The notes: generated by a model from the sequence alone, not told the origin. Shown: positions 17,409 to 26,179, counted from the stretch's first letter. The stretch is 64,000 bases of DNA from Sorangium sp051521495 (GCF_051521495.1 NZ_CP150355.1:11346001-11410000), one strand, 5' to 3'. Numbers and translations are program-made.

Positions 17409-18353
17409 ATGGGCGGGAACAAGGAAAAGAAGGCCAGCAAGGCCGACAAGGTGAGCAAGAGCGACAAGAAGGACGCGCGGCGCCTGCGCAAAGGGAAACC
17501 CAGCGACGCCGATCCGGCTTCGATCATCGCGGGGGCGCAGCGGGACGCGTTCGTCGACGAGATGCCCGAGCGCGCCTTCGCGCACTTCCGGCCGCTCGCG
17601 GAGCAGGTGCCGACAGCGGACCTGCCGATCTTCACGGGCCAGCCGCTCCTCATGCGCGCGAACGTGAAGACCGCGCTCGCCGCCGTCGAGCCGCACCTGC
17701 CCGCGGCGGTCAGCGCGCTGCGGGAGCCCAGGCTGAAGGACGTCTTCGAGCTGCCCTCCCTGGTCATGGCGCTCGACTTCGCCGCGGCGCGGGTGCCGGT
17801 CGCGAAGCTCAGCGCGGGCGAGATCGAGAAGATGCTCGCAGAAGGCGCCCCGTGGCGCGAGCTGATGCTGACCTTCCTCGAGATCGCGTCGCACCCGCTG
17901 CTCGGCCTCCTGCCGCGCGAGCGCGTCGCCGCGGTGCGCGCGGGCTCGGGCAAGCTCGACAAGGCCCGCGATTTCGTCGCCCTTCCAGGGCTCTTCGCCG
18001 AATTCTCCGGCGCGATCGAGGGGAAGCACCCGTTCCCCGCCGACAAGCTCGACCTGCTCGCCACCCTGGGCGGCGCGCTCGTGCAGCAGGTGCGACCCGG
18101 CAACGCCGCGGCGACGGTGGCGAAGCGCACCCCCGAGTCGATCCTGCGCGACCAGCTCGCGTCGCTCGTCGTCGCCCGCTACGACCAGCTCCAGGTGCTC
18201 GCGACCGTCGCGCTCGGCAAGCGCAAGGCGGACGAGCTCCTGCCCGCGCTCCGTTCGGCGGTCTCGTTCGGCGCCACGGGAACCGCCGATGCGCGGGCCG
18301 ATGCACCAGAGGCCCCGCCAGCAAACGGAACGGCGGAGATGCCAGGGGGATGA
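17409..18353 (+). CDS. Hypothetical protein with Lys-rich N-terminus
   Basis: 314 residues; the ATG at 17409 follows a strong ribosome binding site. Residues 2-35 are very rich in Lys and Asp/Ser (NKEKKASKADKVSKSDKKDA), likely disordered or nucleic-acid/partner binding. Residues 40-290 are mostly helical, with no signal peptide or membrane segment. The last 25 residues are Ala/Pro-rich. No family recognised. It converges on the SEC-C gene with a small repeat element in between. Confidence 0.65.
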   Translation: MGGNKEKKASKADKVSKSDKKDARRLRKGKPSDADPASIIAGAQRDAFVDEMPERAFAHFRPLAEQVPTADLPIFTGQPLLMRANVKTALAAVEPHLPAAVSALREPRLKDVFELPSLVMALDFAAARVPVAKLSAGEIEKMLAEGAPWRELMLTFLEIASHPLLGLLPRERVAAVRAGSGKLDKARDFVALPGLFAEFSGAIEGKHPFPADKLDLLATLGGALVQQVRPGNAAATVAKRTPESILRDQLASLVVARYDQLQVLATVALGKRKADELLPALRSAVSFGATGTADARADAPEAPPANGTAEMPGG

Positions 18354-18404
18354 CGCCCATCCGGGCCGGCGTTGCGCCTGGTCGCGAGGAGGGCCCGCCC
18401 CACA

Positions 18405-18603
18405 GGCGTTCACCAAGCTCGTTCGTTCATCGATCACCGACGTAAACGTTTACGTGGTCGTGGACGTTTACGTGGTCGTGGACATGGACGTTTACGTGGA
18501 CGCGGACGTGAACGTGGACGTTTACGTGGTCGTCAACGATAGGCCGTGAACGACCACGACCACGACCACGTAAACGTTCGGATGTAGGAGAACGCCGCGC
18601 GAA
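18405..18603 (+). repeat. Small inverted-repeat element, copy A
   Basis: It begins GGCGTTCACCAAGCTCGT and ends with CGTAAACGTTCGG and GGAGAACGCCGCGCGAA, both also present (inverted) in copy B at 21413-21535. The 35-bp end module 18569-18603 matches copy B at 33 of 35 bases. The middle is expanded by repeats of GTGGACGTTTACGTGGTC. A perfect 16-bp inverted repeat, ACGTTTACGTGGTCGT at 18518-18533 with its complement at 18562-18577, could form a hairpin. Located between two convergent genes, it might also act as a terminator. Confidence 0.75.
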
Positions 18604-18617
18604 TTCGACCCGGCCGC

Positions 18618-20006
18618 TCACGCGCTCTTCCCGCAGCACCGCTTGTACTTCTCGCCGCTCCCGCACGGGCACGGGCCCTTGCGGGACGGTCCTTCCCGCC
18701 GGGGCGCCTGGTCCTTCTTCGGGTGGTAGTGCTCGCGCAGCGGCGCGAGCAGCTGCATCGTGGCCTCCGGCGTCCAGCGGGTATGGACGACGCGGATGAA
18801 CTCGCGCGGAAGATAGAGCTGCTCCGGCTCGGCGCGCGCCGTCCAGGGGACGAAGAGCATCGTCAAGGCCATCACCTCCGCGTCGTCGACGAACGACTGC
18901 CGGGTGTTCACCGCAAGGGACATCGCGAGCGCCTCGGGCACGTCTTCCTCGCGCTCGAAGCGCAGCGGATCGCCCGCGGGGAGCCGGCGGGTGAGCGCAA
19001 CGGCCATCTGCGTCCCGAGCTCCCGCTGCACGGCGGCGGCCGATTCGGGCTCGTCGAACGCCATGTCGGCGGTGGTCTGGAAGAGGGTGAGGAGCGACTC
19101 GTGGAAACGGGCCCCGGAGAGATCCCGCGGCGCCGACAGCACCTTCCGCACCTCGGCGCGGAGCCTGGCGTGGCCCACGCCGAGCGCGACAAGGCTACCG
19201 ACGCTGGTCACGAGCCGGAGCGGCGACGCGGCCTCGTCGAACGCCGTCTTGCAGGCGCGGAGCTGCGCCTTGCCGACCTTCGCGACGCCCCAGAAGCCGC
19301 GCAGGGCGAGGGCGACGCTCCCCTGGCGCGAGGCGCCCCACGCGAGGCAGGTGCTCGAGAGATCGAGCTCCTCCGGGAGCGACTCGACGAGCGCGCGACC
19401 GTCCATGAACGCGAGGACCGCGAGGTGCCCGACGGCCCAGAACAGATCCCAGTACCGCCGGAGCACGGGCGTCAGCGCTCGCTTGGGACGCTCGATGCGG
19501 AAGAGCGCGCCGCGCAGCTCGTCGAGCTCGGTCACCGAACCGAAGAAGGCGTGCAGGAACTCGAAGCCGAAGAGCGGCCGGAAGGCCGAGATGCCCACGA
19601 ACTCCTCGCGCGACAGGTCCGGGCCGGCGTGGAAGATGCGGTCGAGGAGCTGCGCCGTGTGCCCCCCCGGCCCGGCGAGCGCGCTCGCCGCGGCCATGCG
19701 CGCGCGCAGATCCGCGGCCTTCGCGGTGATCCCGTCGAGCTGCCCGCGGGTGATGACCGGGAGGTCGCCCGCGCGCATCCCGGCGCCGAGGCAGGTCACG
19801 AAGCGACCCTCGCGCGTGACGACGAGGAACGGCCCGCGCTCGGGATCGTCGAGCGCGATCGCGACCCGCTCGGCGCCGTCGGGGAGCTTGGCGCGGCTGA
19901 GGAGGTACTGGACGAGGCCGTGATCGCGGTAGAGCGTGAGCGCGAGCTCGACATGAGGGAGCGAGACGCGATCGAGCCTGGACAGGAAGTGATGTTGATG
20001 CCCCAC
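18618..20006 (-). CDS. SEC-C motif protein of unknown function
   Basis: 462 residues if started at the GTG at 20006 (MGHQHHFLSRLDR); a GTG a little downstream is also possible. The C-terminus carries a textbook SEC-C zinc-binding motif, GPCPCGSGEKYKRCCGKSA, as found in SecA and many stand-alone proteins. The rest is mainly helical with several conserved-looking blocks (RGPFLVVTREGRFVTCLGAG, SAFRPLFGFEFLHAFFG) but no catalytic signature I know. Cytoplasmic, no signal peptide. The upstream frame extends much further but only as antisense of pheA and others. Confidence 0.75.
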   Translation of the reverse strand: MGHQHHFLSRLDRVSLPHVELALTLYRDHGLVQYLLSRAKLPDGAERVAIALDDPERGPFLVVTREGRFVTCLGAGMRAGDLPVITRGQLDGITAKAADLRARMAAASALAGPGGHTAQLLDRIFHAGPDLSREEFVGISAFRPLFGFEFLHAFFGSVTELDELRGALFRIERPKRALTPVLRRYWDLFWAVGHLAVLAFMDGRALVESLPEELDLSSTCLAWGASRQGSVALALRGFWGVAKVGKAQLRACKTAFDEAASPLRLVTSVGSLVALGVGHARLRAEVRKVLSAPRDLSGARFHESLLTLFQTTADMAFDEPESAAAVQRELGTQMAVALTRRLPAGDPLRFEREEDVPEALAMSLAVNTRQSFVDDAEVMALTMLFVPWTARAEPEQLYLPREFIRVVHTRWTPEATMQLLAPLREHYHPKKDQAPRREGPSRKGPCPCGSGEKYKRCCGKSA

Positions 20007-20267
20007 GTTGCGGGCGGATTCTAGCTTGTTCCGCTGCGCCCTCACCGGCTCTCTCTCGCCCATCCGCTCCACGCATCGAGCCCGCGCGAACGCCGCTTCG
20101 TCCCTGACGCGCAGCTCCGCCGCGCGCGCTCCGCGCGCATTCCTCCGCCGCGCGCATTCCTCCGCCGCGCGCGCTCCGCGCGCATTCCCAGCCCCGAGGC
20201 GAGCCTTGCGCAGCGGCGCCCCCTGCGCTTTGATGGCCTCCCGGCCCCCTCCGAGGTGGAACTCTTC
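20007..20267. other. Intergenic region with short GC-rich repeats
   Basis: Divergent spacer between the SEC-C gene and pheA. Around 20131-20190 the unit CGCGCGCATTCCTCCGC recurs two to three times with CGCGCGCTCCGCGCGCATTCC variants. It presumably contains both promoters, which I cannot assign. Confidence 0.4.
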
Positions 20268-21347
20268 ATGGCGACCCTGGGCGACCTTCGTGAGCGCATC
20301 GACAGCATCGACGACCGGATCCTCGAGCTCCTCGCCGAGCGGGCCGAGGTGGCCTTCGAGGTCGCGCACGCAAAGCGCGCCGCGAACGCCACGCAGTTTC
20401 ACGACCCGGAGCGGGAGCGGCGCGTGCTCACCCGGCTGCAGGCGAAGGGCGCGGGCCGCTTCCCGCGCGACGCCATCCGGGTCGTCTTCCGGGAGGTGAT
20501 GAGCGCGTGCCTGTCGCTCGAGGAGCCCATGAAGGTGGCCTTTCCGGGGACGGAGGGCGCCTTCGCGGAGGTCGCGGCGCGGCACCTGTTCGGGCTGGCC
20601 GCGCGCTACCGGGAGACAGGCACGATCGAGGGCGTCTTCGACGCGGTGCGCGCGGGCGAGGCGGCCTGCGGCGTCGTCCCCGTCGAGAGCTCGACCGACG
20701 GCTCGGTGACGCTGACGGCGGACGCCCTGATCGAGAGCGACCTCCAGATCCGGCAGGAGCTCGTGCTCGACGTCGCCTACTGCCTGTTCAGCCAGGCGGA
20801 AGGGCTGAGCGGCATCAGCCGGGTCCACGGGCACTCGCACGCGCTCTCGCACTGCCGCCTGTGGCTCGCGAAGCACCTCCCCGGCGCGCAGATCATCCAG
20901 ACCGTCTCCGCCGCCGCCGCGGCGCACGAGGCCCTCGGCGACCCCGCCGCGGCGGCGGTCGGCAACCGCGGCGCGGGCGAGCTCTACGGGCTGCCGCTCC
21001 TGCGCGAGCGCATCCACGATCGCCCCGAGAACGCGACCCGCTTCATCGTCATCGCCCCGGGCGACGCGCCCCCCACGGGGGCGGACAAGACCTCGATCGT
21101 CTTCTCCGTGCAGGAGGAGCCCGGCGCGCTCCGCCGGGTCCTCGCCATCTTCGACGACGCGGGCATCAACCTGACCCGGATCGAGTCGAGGCCCAGCCGG
21201 CAGAAGCACTGGGACTACGTGTTCCTGGTCGATCTGGAGGGCCACCGGAGCGATCCTCGCGTCGCCGACGCGATCGAGCGGCTGCGCGCGCGCTGCGAGA
21301 TGGTGAAGGTGCTCGGCAGCTACCCGCGATCGACCGGAGCGCGCTGA
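20268..21347 (+). CDS. pheA: Chorismate mutase / prephenate dehydratase
   Basis: A bifunctional enzyme converting chorismate to prephenate and prephenate to phenylpyruvate in phenylalanine synthesis. Residues 1-90 are an AroQ-type chorismate mutase (LRERIDSIDDRILELLAERA, the DPERE block, FREVMSACLSLE). Residues about 95-270 are the dehydratase (FPGTEGAFAEVAA, VVPVESSTDGSV, and the TRF catalytic motif in NATRFIVI). Residues 280-355 are an ACT domain with GALRRVLAIF and the ESRP motif for Phe feedback binding. ATG at 20268 is supported by GAGGTGG eight bases upstream. 359 aa is the normal length. Confidence 0.97.
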   Translation: MATLGDLRERIDSIDDRILELLAERAEVAFEVAHAKRAANATQFHDPERERRVLTRLQAKGAGRFPRDAIRVVFREVMSACLSLEEPMKVAFPGTEGAFAEVAARHLFGLAARYRETGTIEGVFDAVRAGEAACGVVPVESSTDGSVTLTADALIESDLQIRQELVLDVAYCLFSQAEGLSGISRVHGHSHALSHCRLWLAKHLPGAQIIQTVSAAAAAHEALGDPAAAAVGNRGAGELYGLPLLRERIHDRPENATRFIVIAPGDAPPTGADKTSIVFSVQEEPGALRRVLAIFDDAGINLTRIESRPSRQKHWDYVFLVDLEGHRSDPRVADAIERLRARCEMVKVLGSYPRSTGAR

Positions 21348-21412
21348 GGCGCACAGGGGCGCGGCGCGCCGAGGCGCCGGCGCGGCCGTCCCGCCGATCC
21401 CGGCGGGGCCTA

Positions 21413-21535
21413 GGCGTTCACCGAGCTTCGCGCGGCGTTCTCCTACCTCCGAACGTTCACGTTGGTGACCGATGGTGGGGTGGAGGGGGGCGGGCTTCGT
21501 GCTCTGAGCGTGACCGCACGAGCTCGGTGAACGCC
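21413..21535 (-). repeat. Small MITE-like element, copy B
   Basis: 123 bp with perfect 15-bp terminal inverted repeats, GGCGTTCACCGAGCT at 21413-21427 and its complement at 21521-21535. Bases 21427-21461 are the reverse complement of the 35-bp end module of copy A (33/35). GC-rich flanks (CCCGGCGGGGCC on the left, CCCCGGCGGGG on the right) may extend the inverted repeat. No coding capacity. Its size and ends fit a non-autonomous element. Confidence 0.8.
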
Positions 21536-21590
21536 GATGGCCCCGGCGGGGATGGTGCCCCGCCGGGAAGGATGATAATTTTCGGCGCCC

Positions 21591-22937
21591 GTGCCGGCTG
21601 CGTCGCTCGCGCTCGCCCTTCGCGCTGCCCGAACGGCCGCGAGCGCGGCCGCCGGCGCGCTCCTGGCCCTCCGCGCCCTCCCCGCGGCAGCGGGCGAGCC
21701 TCGCGCCGCCAGCGAGCCGGTGCTCGTCCTCGCGGCCTTCCAGGGCGCCGGCGGCATCGACAAGCGCGCCATCGACCTCGTCGTGGCCCATATCCGCCCC
21801 GTCGGCGTCCGCCTCCAGATCGTCCGCCCCAGCGCGCCGAGGCCCGTGCTGCCGACGCTCCTCCCCGACGCCAACGCGCTCGCCGACGCGTGGGACGCGC
21901 GGGGCGTGCTCTGGATCGACGCCGGCTCGAGCGAGGAGCTCGCGCTGTACGTCGTCGAGCGCGACGGCGAGCAGATCTACGGGCGCCGTATCCCGATCTT
22001 GCCCGGGCAGACCGCGACGGCCATCGAGGCGCTCGCCAACATCGCCGGCGCGGTCGCCGAGGAGCTCCGCGAGGGCCACGTCGCCGGCCTGGCCGAGGTG
22101 AAGGTCGCCGCGGCCACGCCGGCTCCGGCGGCTCCGCCCGAGCCCGCCGCTGCCCCCGAGCCCGCCGCGCCGCCTGCCGCGCTCGCGGACGCCGCTCCCG
22201 CAGGCGCCGCGCCGGGCCCGCGAGCGCCCGCGGGTCCTCCGCCCGCGGGCGCCGGCCGCGAAGCGAGCCGGCTGCCCACGTTCGCCGTCCTCGCCGGCTA
22301 CAGCGGCGCGAACTTCAGCAGCGAGGCGCCCTGGCAGAGCGCCGCCTCGCTCCGCGCTTCCTGGGCGCCGGTGGATTACGCCGTCCTCGGCCTGGGGTAC
22401 GAGCTGATCCCCTCGACCTCCCTCGGCGACGAGCAGCTCGCGTTCGACCTCGTGCGACACCCGGTGATCACGACCGGCCAGGTCCGGCTCAGGCTCCCGC
22501 TCGGCTGCGACCTGCAGCTCGGCGCGCGCGCCACCGTCGACGTCATCGAGCGCATCCCCCGGGAGGTCGGGACGCAGCAGGAGGTCATGTCGCCGTTCCC
22601 GCCGCCGCCGGGCCATGGCTCTGCGCCGCCGTCCCTGCCGCCGCCGCCCGATTGGCGGTGGCCGCGGATGTTCCCGCAGCAGCTGCCGCCGCCGGAGGCC
22701 CGGACCGATGTGCTCGTGAGCGTCGCGCCGGTCGCGGAGCTCGGAGTTCCGATCACCGGCTGGCTTCGCCTCAAGACGACGCTGGGTGTGGACTTCCTCC
22801 TGACGCAGCCTGACGCCGCCGTACACCCGGCCCTCGCGCTTTCGGCCGATCCGGTGCGGATCCTCGCCGGCCTCGGGCTGGAGCTCGGCCTCGCCCTGCC
22901 GGCCCGGCCGGCCAACGCGGACATGGTCAGGCGATGA
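21591..22937 (+). CDS. Exported hypothetical protein, probable outer-membrane beta-rich C-terminus
   Basis: 448 residues from a GTG at 21591; the start is tentative. The N-terminus is Ala/Leu-rich and signal-like, ending near LPAAAGEP. Residues 45-180 form an alpha/beta-looking domain (VLVLAAFQGAGGIDKRAIDL, GVLWIDAGSSEELALYVVE). An Ala/Pro linker (about 180-225) leads to a C-terminal half of amphipathic strands with small/aromatic alternation (FAVLAGYSGANF, YAVLGLGYELIPST, GLELGLALP), as in a small beta-barrel. It lies just upstream of a sigma factor/membrane-partner pair with the same orientation, an arrangement repeated often in myxobacteria. Function unknown. Confidence 0.6.
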   Translation: MPAASLALALRAARTAASAAAGALLALRALPAAAGEPRAASEPVLVLAAFQGAGGIDKRAIDLVVAHIRPVGVRLQIVRPSAPRPVLPTLLPDANALADAWDARGVLWIDAGSSEELALYVVERDGEQIYGRRIPILPGQTATAIEALANIAGAVAEELREGHVAGLAEVKVAAATPAPAAPPEPAAAPEPAAPPAALADAAPAGAAPGPRAPAGPPPAGAGREASRLPTFAVLAGYSGANFSSEAPWQSAASLRASWAPVDYAVLGLGYELIPSTSLGDEQLAFDLVRHPVITTGQVRLRLPLGCDLQLGARATVDVIERIPREVGTQQEVMSPFPPPPGHGSAPPSLPPPPDWRWPRMFPQQLPPPEARTDVLVSVAPVAELGVPITGWLRLKTTLGVDFLLTQPDAAVHPALALSADPVRILAGLGLELGLALPARPANADMVRR

Positions 22938-23012
22938 CCACCCGCGCCGCATGACCCGACCCGAAAGGAAAATTGACCCGCTTCGGGCCGCGCGCCGCAC
23001 CAGGTCCCAGCG

Positions 23013-23741
23013 ATGGACGCTGAGCGCACGCGAGCTCTCTCCAGGAGCCTCGGCCCGCTGCCCGAGCCGCGCCTGGCCAGCGCCATGACGCGCCCCGTGC
23101 CCGCCCCGCCGCCTGCGTCGTCCCCTGCCGTGCCCGCACCGCCGCCTGCGTCGTCCCCTGCCGTGCCCGCACCGTTGCCCGTACCGCCCGACCTCGAACG
23201 GATGCGCCGCGCCGGCGCGGGGGACCCGGAGGCGCAGGCCTGGCTCATGGCGCACGTGATCTCGCGGGTCCGCCGGATCGCGCGGACATTCCTCCGCAGC
23301 TCGGCCGACGCCGACGACGCCGCGCAGCTCGCCCTGCTCGCGATCCTCGAGAGCGCGTCGAGCTACCGCGGCGACTCCGCCGTCGAGGCGTGGGCCAGGC
23401 GCGTCGCCGTCCGGACGATCCTCCGGTACGCCAGGCAGCAGCGCCGGGAAGGCGCTCCCGTGGCGCCGGAGAGCGCGATCGACGAGGAGATCGCGCAGGC
23501 GCCTCACCAAGCCCCGTTCGAGGCCCTCCCACGCGAGGCGCGCGCGTACCTCGACGAGCTGCCGGAGGCGCAGCGCACTGCGATCCTCCTGCACCACGCG
23601 CTCGATCACTCCATCGAGGAGATCGCCGCAATGACCGAGGTCAGCCCCGATACGGTGAAGAGCAGGCTGCGCCTCGGGATCGGCGCGCTCCGCAAGCAGG
23701 TGCGACAGGACCTCGCCGTCGGCCGGAAGAGAGCATCATGA
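23013..23741 (+). CDS. Sigma-70 family (ECF-like) sigma factor
   Basis: 242 residues. After a Pro/Ala-rich N-terminus containing a duplicated 12-codon unit (PAPPPASSPAV twice), sigma region 2 is at about 65-140 (GDPEAQAWLMAHVISRVRRI, DADDAAQLALLAILE, AWARRVAVRTILRYARQQRR). Region 4 is at about 175-230 (LPEAQRTAILLHHALDHSIE, EIAAMTEVSPDTVKSRL). The stop overlaps the next ATG (ATGA), so the following membrane protein is its likely regulator. An internal ATG at 23085 is a possible alternative start. Confidence 0.88.
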   Translation: MDAERTRALSRSLGPLPEPRLASAMTRPVPAPPPASSPAVPAPPPASSPAVPAPLPVPPDLERMRRAGAGDPEAQAWLMAHVISRVRRIARTFLRSSADADDAAQLALLAILESASSYRGDSAVEAWARRVAVRTILRYARQQRREGAPVAPESAIDEEIAQAPHQAPFEALPREARAYLDELPEAQRTAILLHHALDHSIEEIAAMTEVSPDTVKSRLRLGIGALRKQVRQDLAVGRKRAS

Positions 23742-24988
23742 CAGGGACGCAGAAGTCCGAGATCGAACTGGACCTCCTGCCCGCGATCCTCGCCGCGGAG
23801 GCGCGCGGCGAGCCGCTCCGCCCGGAGGACGCGGAGCTCCTCCGCCGCGCCGAGCAGGACGATCCCGAGCTCCGCGGCGAGGCGCCGCTCTGGGCGGCGA
23901 TCGGCAGGCTCGGCGACGCGCGCGGCGCGGGCCGCGAGCTCAGCGACGCCGCCATGCTGCAGCGGGTGCTCGCGCGGGCCCGGACCGAGCCCGCGCGCAC
24001 GTCGATCGAGCCTGCGCGCGACGGCCTCGAGCCTGCGCGCGACGGCCTCGAGCCGTGGGGCGCCCACGTCGAGCCCCGAGGTGCTCGCGTCGAGCCGTGG
24101 GGCGCCCACGTCGAGCCCCGAGGTGCTCGCGTCGAGCCGTGGGGCGCCCGCGTCGAGCCCGCGCCCGAGAGCGCGGCGAGGCTGCGCGCGGCGACGCGGC
24201 CGATGCTCCGGCGAGGGATCGCCGGGTCGCTCGCGGGCCTCGCCATCGCGGCGACGCTCCTGGCGGCGCTCGCGGCGGAGCTGTTCGACGGGCCCCGTGT
24301 GCCCCCGCCATCGCCGAGCGGGACCGAGTCGATCGAGCCGAACGGCGCGCCGCGCACGGGCCTGAGCCTCCCCACGCCTTCGCTGCCGGAGGCGCCTCCT
24401 CCAGGCGCCGGCGAGCCCGCCGGCGAGCCCGCGGCTGCCGGCGAGCCCGCGGCTGCCGGCGAGCCCGCGGCTGCCGGCGAGCCCGCGGCTGCCGGCGAGC
24501 CCGCGGCTGCCGGCGAGCCCGCGGCTGCCGGCGGGCCCGCGGGCGCCAGCGCGGTCGGGGCCCGGGATCGCGCGCTGCAGCCGCCCAGGCCGCGCGCGGA
24601 GGAGCCCGCGACGGGCCCGCAAGCGCTGCTCCTGCGCGCGCAGGGCCTGCTCGGGCAGGGGAAGAGCTCCGAGGCGAACGCCGCCTACCGCGCGCTGCTC
24701 GCGCAGTACCCGTCGAGCCCCGAGGCGCGGGCGGCGCTGGTGTCGCTCGGGCAGCTCGCGCTCCACCAGGGCAAGGCGGCGGAAGCGCTCGGCTATTTCG
24801 ATCGCTACCTCGCCGGCGCCGGCGGCCCCCTCGCCGCGGAAGCCCGGGTCGGCCGGGTGCAGTGCCTGCGCCGGCTCGGGCGGGCGGCCGACGAGCGCGC
24901 GGCCATCGCCGATTTCCTCGCCCGTCACGGCGAGAGCGTCCACGCGCCGCGGCTGCGGGCGCGCCTGTCCGAGCTCGACGGCGGGTGA
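23738..24988 (+). CDS. Membrane-anchored sigma-factor partner (putative anti-sigma) with TPR tail
   Basis: 416 residues. The first 80 form a small helical domain (LDLLPAILAAEARGEPLRPE, LSDAAMLQRVLARAR), where anti-sigma domains sit. Residues about 85-145 are a repeat-derived Pro/Glu-rich segment. One transmembrane helix (about 160-185, GIAGSLAGLAIAATLLAALA) follows. A periplasmic linker built of six GEPAAA units (about 229-268) leads to TPR-like helices (LLLRAQGLLGQGKSSEANAA, YRALLAQYPSSPEARAALVS, ALGYFDRYLAG). It overlaps the sigma gene by 4 bp. The topology matches a membrane-bound anti-sigma factor, though the N-terminal domain has no recognised zinc motif. Confidence 0.75.
   Translation: MTGTQKSEIELDLLPAILAAEARGEPLRPEDAELLRRAEQDDPELRGEAPLWAAIGRLGDARGAGRELSDAAMLQRVLARARTEPARTSIEPARDGLEPARDGLEPWGAHVEPRGARVEPWGAHVEPRGARVEPWGARVEPAPESAARLRAATRPMLRRGIAGSLAGLAIAATLLAALAAELFDGPRVPPPSPSGTESIEPNGAPRTGLSLPTPSLPEAPPPGAGEPAGEPAAAGEPAAAGEPAAAGEPAAAGEPAAAGEPAAAGGPAGASAVGARDRALQPPRPRAEEPATGPQALLLRAQGLLGQGKSSEANAAYRALLAQYPSSPEARAALVSLGQLALHQGKAAEALGYFDRYLAGAGGPLAAEARVGRVQCLRRLGRAADERAAIADFLARHGESVHAPRLRARLSELDGG
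24056..24160 (+). repeat. 42-bp tandem repeat in anti-sigma-like gene
   Basis: About 2.5 copies of a 42-bp unit starting at 24056, 24098 and 24140, encoding GAHVEPRGARVEPW. It is preceded by two copies of a 21-bp unit encoding EPARDGL. All are in frame and add to the cytoplasmic linker before the membrane helix. Confidence 0.85.
24422..24540 (+). repeat. 18-bp minisatellite in anti-sigma-like gene
   Basis: Six perfect or near-perfect copies of GGCGAGCCCGCGGCTGCC plus a partial seventh, encoding GEPAAA in the periplasmic linker. Same unit length and in-frame behaviour as the murB minisatellite. Confidence 0.92.
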
Positions 24989-25087
24989 GCGCAGCGACCT
25001 GACGCCGGATCGCCGGCGTCCGCGCGGTGGGTCTTTCGCAAAAAAGATTGACCCCCGAAGCCGCGGCGTCGCCACCTGGCCATCGAG

Positions 25088-26179
25088 ATGTCGCAAAACC
25101 TTTGCCGAATTGTAAAATTCCCCCTCCGAGGCGGATGGCGCGCCGGCGCCCTTGGCGGGGTCGTGGCCCTCCTGTCGCTCGCCTGCTCGAGCTCCGCGAA
25201 CGACACCAACGACACGTCGGGCTCGGGAGGCTCGGCGAGCTCAGGGGGCTCGGAGAGCTCGGGGAGCACCGGCGGCTCCTCGGGGTCGGGTGAGCCGACC
25301 GGCGACCCCACGAAGCTCGTGGGCGCCTTCCAGGTGCGCTCGTTGCCCGCCGCTCCTTCCGCGGGCGGCGAGCCTGAGGCGTCGGGCAGCACGTCGCTGG
25401 TCGGAAAGATCTACGACGGCCCCACGCCCTCGCAGCTCGTCTGGGAGCTCAAGGCCGAGGAGGGGGGCTGTCAGCTCCTCACGCCGCGCGTCCCGTTCTG
25501 CAACGAGCCCTGCGGGGGCAGCGCCGTCTGCGTGGAGGACGACACGTGCCAGCCCTACCCGGCCGCGCACAGCGCCGGAGAGGTGACGGTGACCGGCCTG
25601 AACCTGACATCGGGCGCGGCGTCCCTCGTCATGAGCCCCACGGCGAACAACTACCAGCCTCCCGCCGGCGTGAAGCTCGCCTACCCGCCCGCCGACGAGG
25701 GCCAGGTCGTCCGCCTCGAGGCCCGCGGCGATTACTTCAGCGCCTTCACGGTGGAGGCGAAGGGCGTGAGTCCCCTCGAGCTCCTGAACGAGACGATCGC
25801 GCTCGAGTCCGGTCAGCCCGTGCAGCTCGAGTGGACTCCGCCGGGGCAGGCCGGCATCTCCAGGCTCCACGTGAAGCTCGACATCAGCCACCACGGGGGC
25901 ACGAAGGGGATGATCGACTGCAACGTCGAGGACACCGGCTCGCTCGCGCTGCCGGCGTCGCTCGTCAAGCAGCTCCTCGACCTCGGCGTCGCGGGCTTCC
26001 CGACGATCATCGTCACGCGCGAGTCCGTGGGCTCCACGACGATCCCGCCCGGCCGGGTCGACCTGATCATCTCGTCCCAGATCGAGCAGGCGGTCGAGAT
26101 CGCGGGGCTCACCTCGTGCAACGACGACTCGCAGTGCCCCGACGGCCAGACCTGTCAGAGCGATCTCACCTGCCAGTGA
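25088..26179 (+). CDS. Secreted lipoprotein, Ser/Gly linker, Cys-rich ends
   Basis: 363 residues with a lipoprotein signal (GGVVALLSLAC) and a Ser/Gly spacer (about 35-65), a layout typical of myxobacterial surface lipoproteins. The globular part has beta-rich segments (LVGAFQVRSLP, VTVTGLNLTSGAASLVMSP), a Cys cluster (PFCNEPCGGSAVC) and a closing motif (CNDDSQCPDGQTCQSDLTCQ) like the short Cys-rich modules that end many myxobacterial secreted proteins. The start is uncertain because no good ribosome binding site precedes it. Function unknown. It heads a run of co-directional secreted proteins. Confidence 0.7.
   Translation: MSQNLCRIVKFPLRGGWRAGALGGVVALLSLACSSSANDTNDTSGSGGSASSGGSESSGSTGGSSGSGEPTGDPTKLVGAFQVRSLPAAPSAGGEPEASGSTSLVGKIYDGPTPSQLVWELKAEEGGCQLLTPRVPFCNEPCGGSAVCVEDDTCQPYPAAHSAGEVTVTGLNLTSGAASLVMSPTANNYQPPAGVKLAYPPADEGQVVRLEARGDYFSAFTVEAKGVSPLELLNETIALESGQPVQLEWTPPGQAGISRLHVKLDISHHGGTKGMIDCNVEDTGSLALPASLVKQLLDLGVAGFPTIIVTRESVGSTTIPPGRVDLIISSQIEQAVEIAGLTSCNDDSQCPDGQTCQSDLTCQ

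Noticed and set aside
21451..21461. GAACGTTCACG as a fourth copy of the operator
   Set aside because: It lacks the TGTG/CACA ends and the TTGAC/CACAAT promoter context, and belongs to the repeat element.
18618..23609. A 1663-codon open frame on the minus strand
   Set aside because: Only the last 462 codons (SEC-C protein) look real. The rest is antisense to pheA, 21591-22937 and part of the sigma gene, with Arg/Ala-rich shadow composition.
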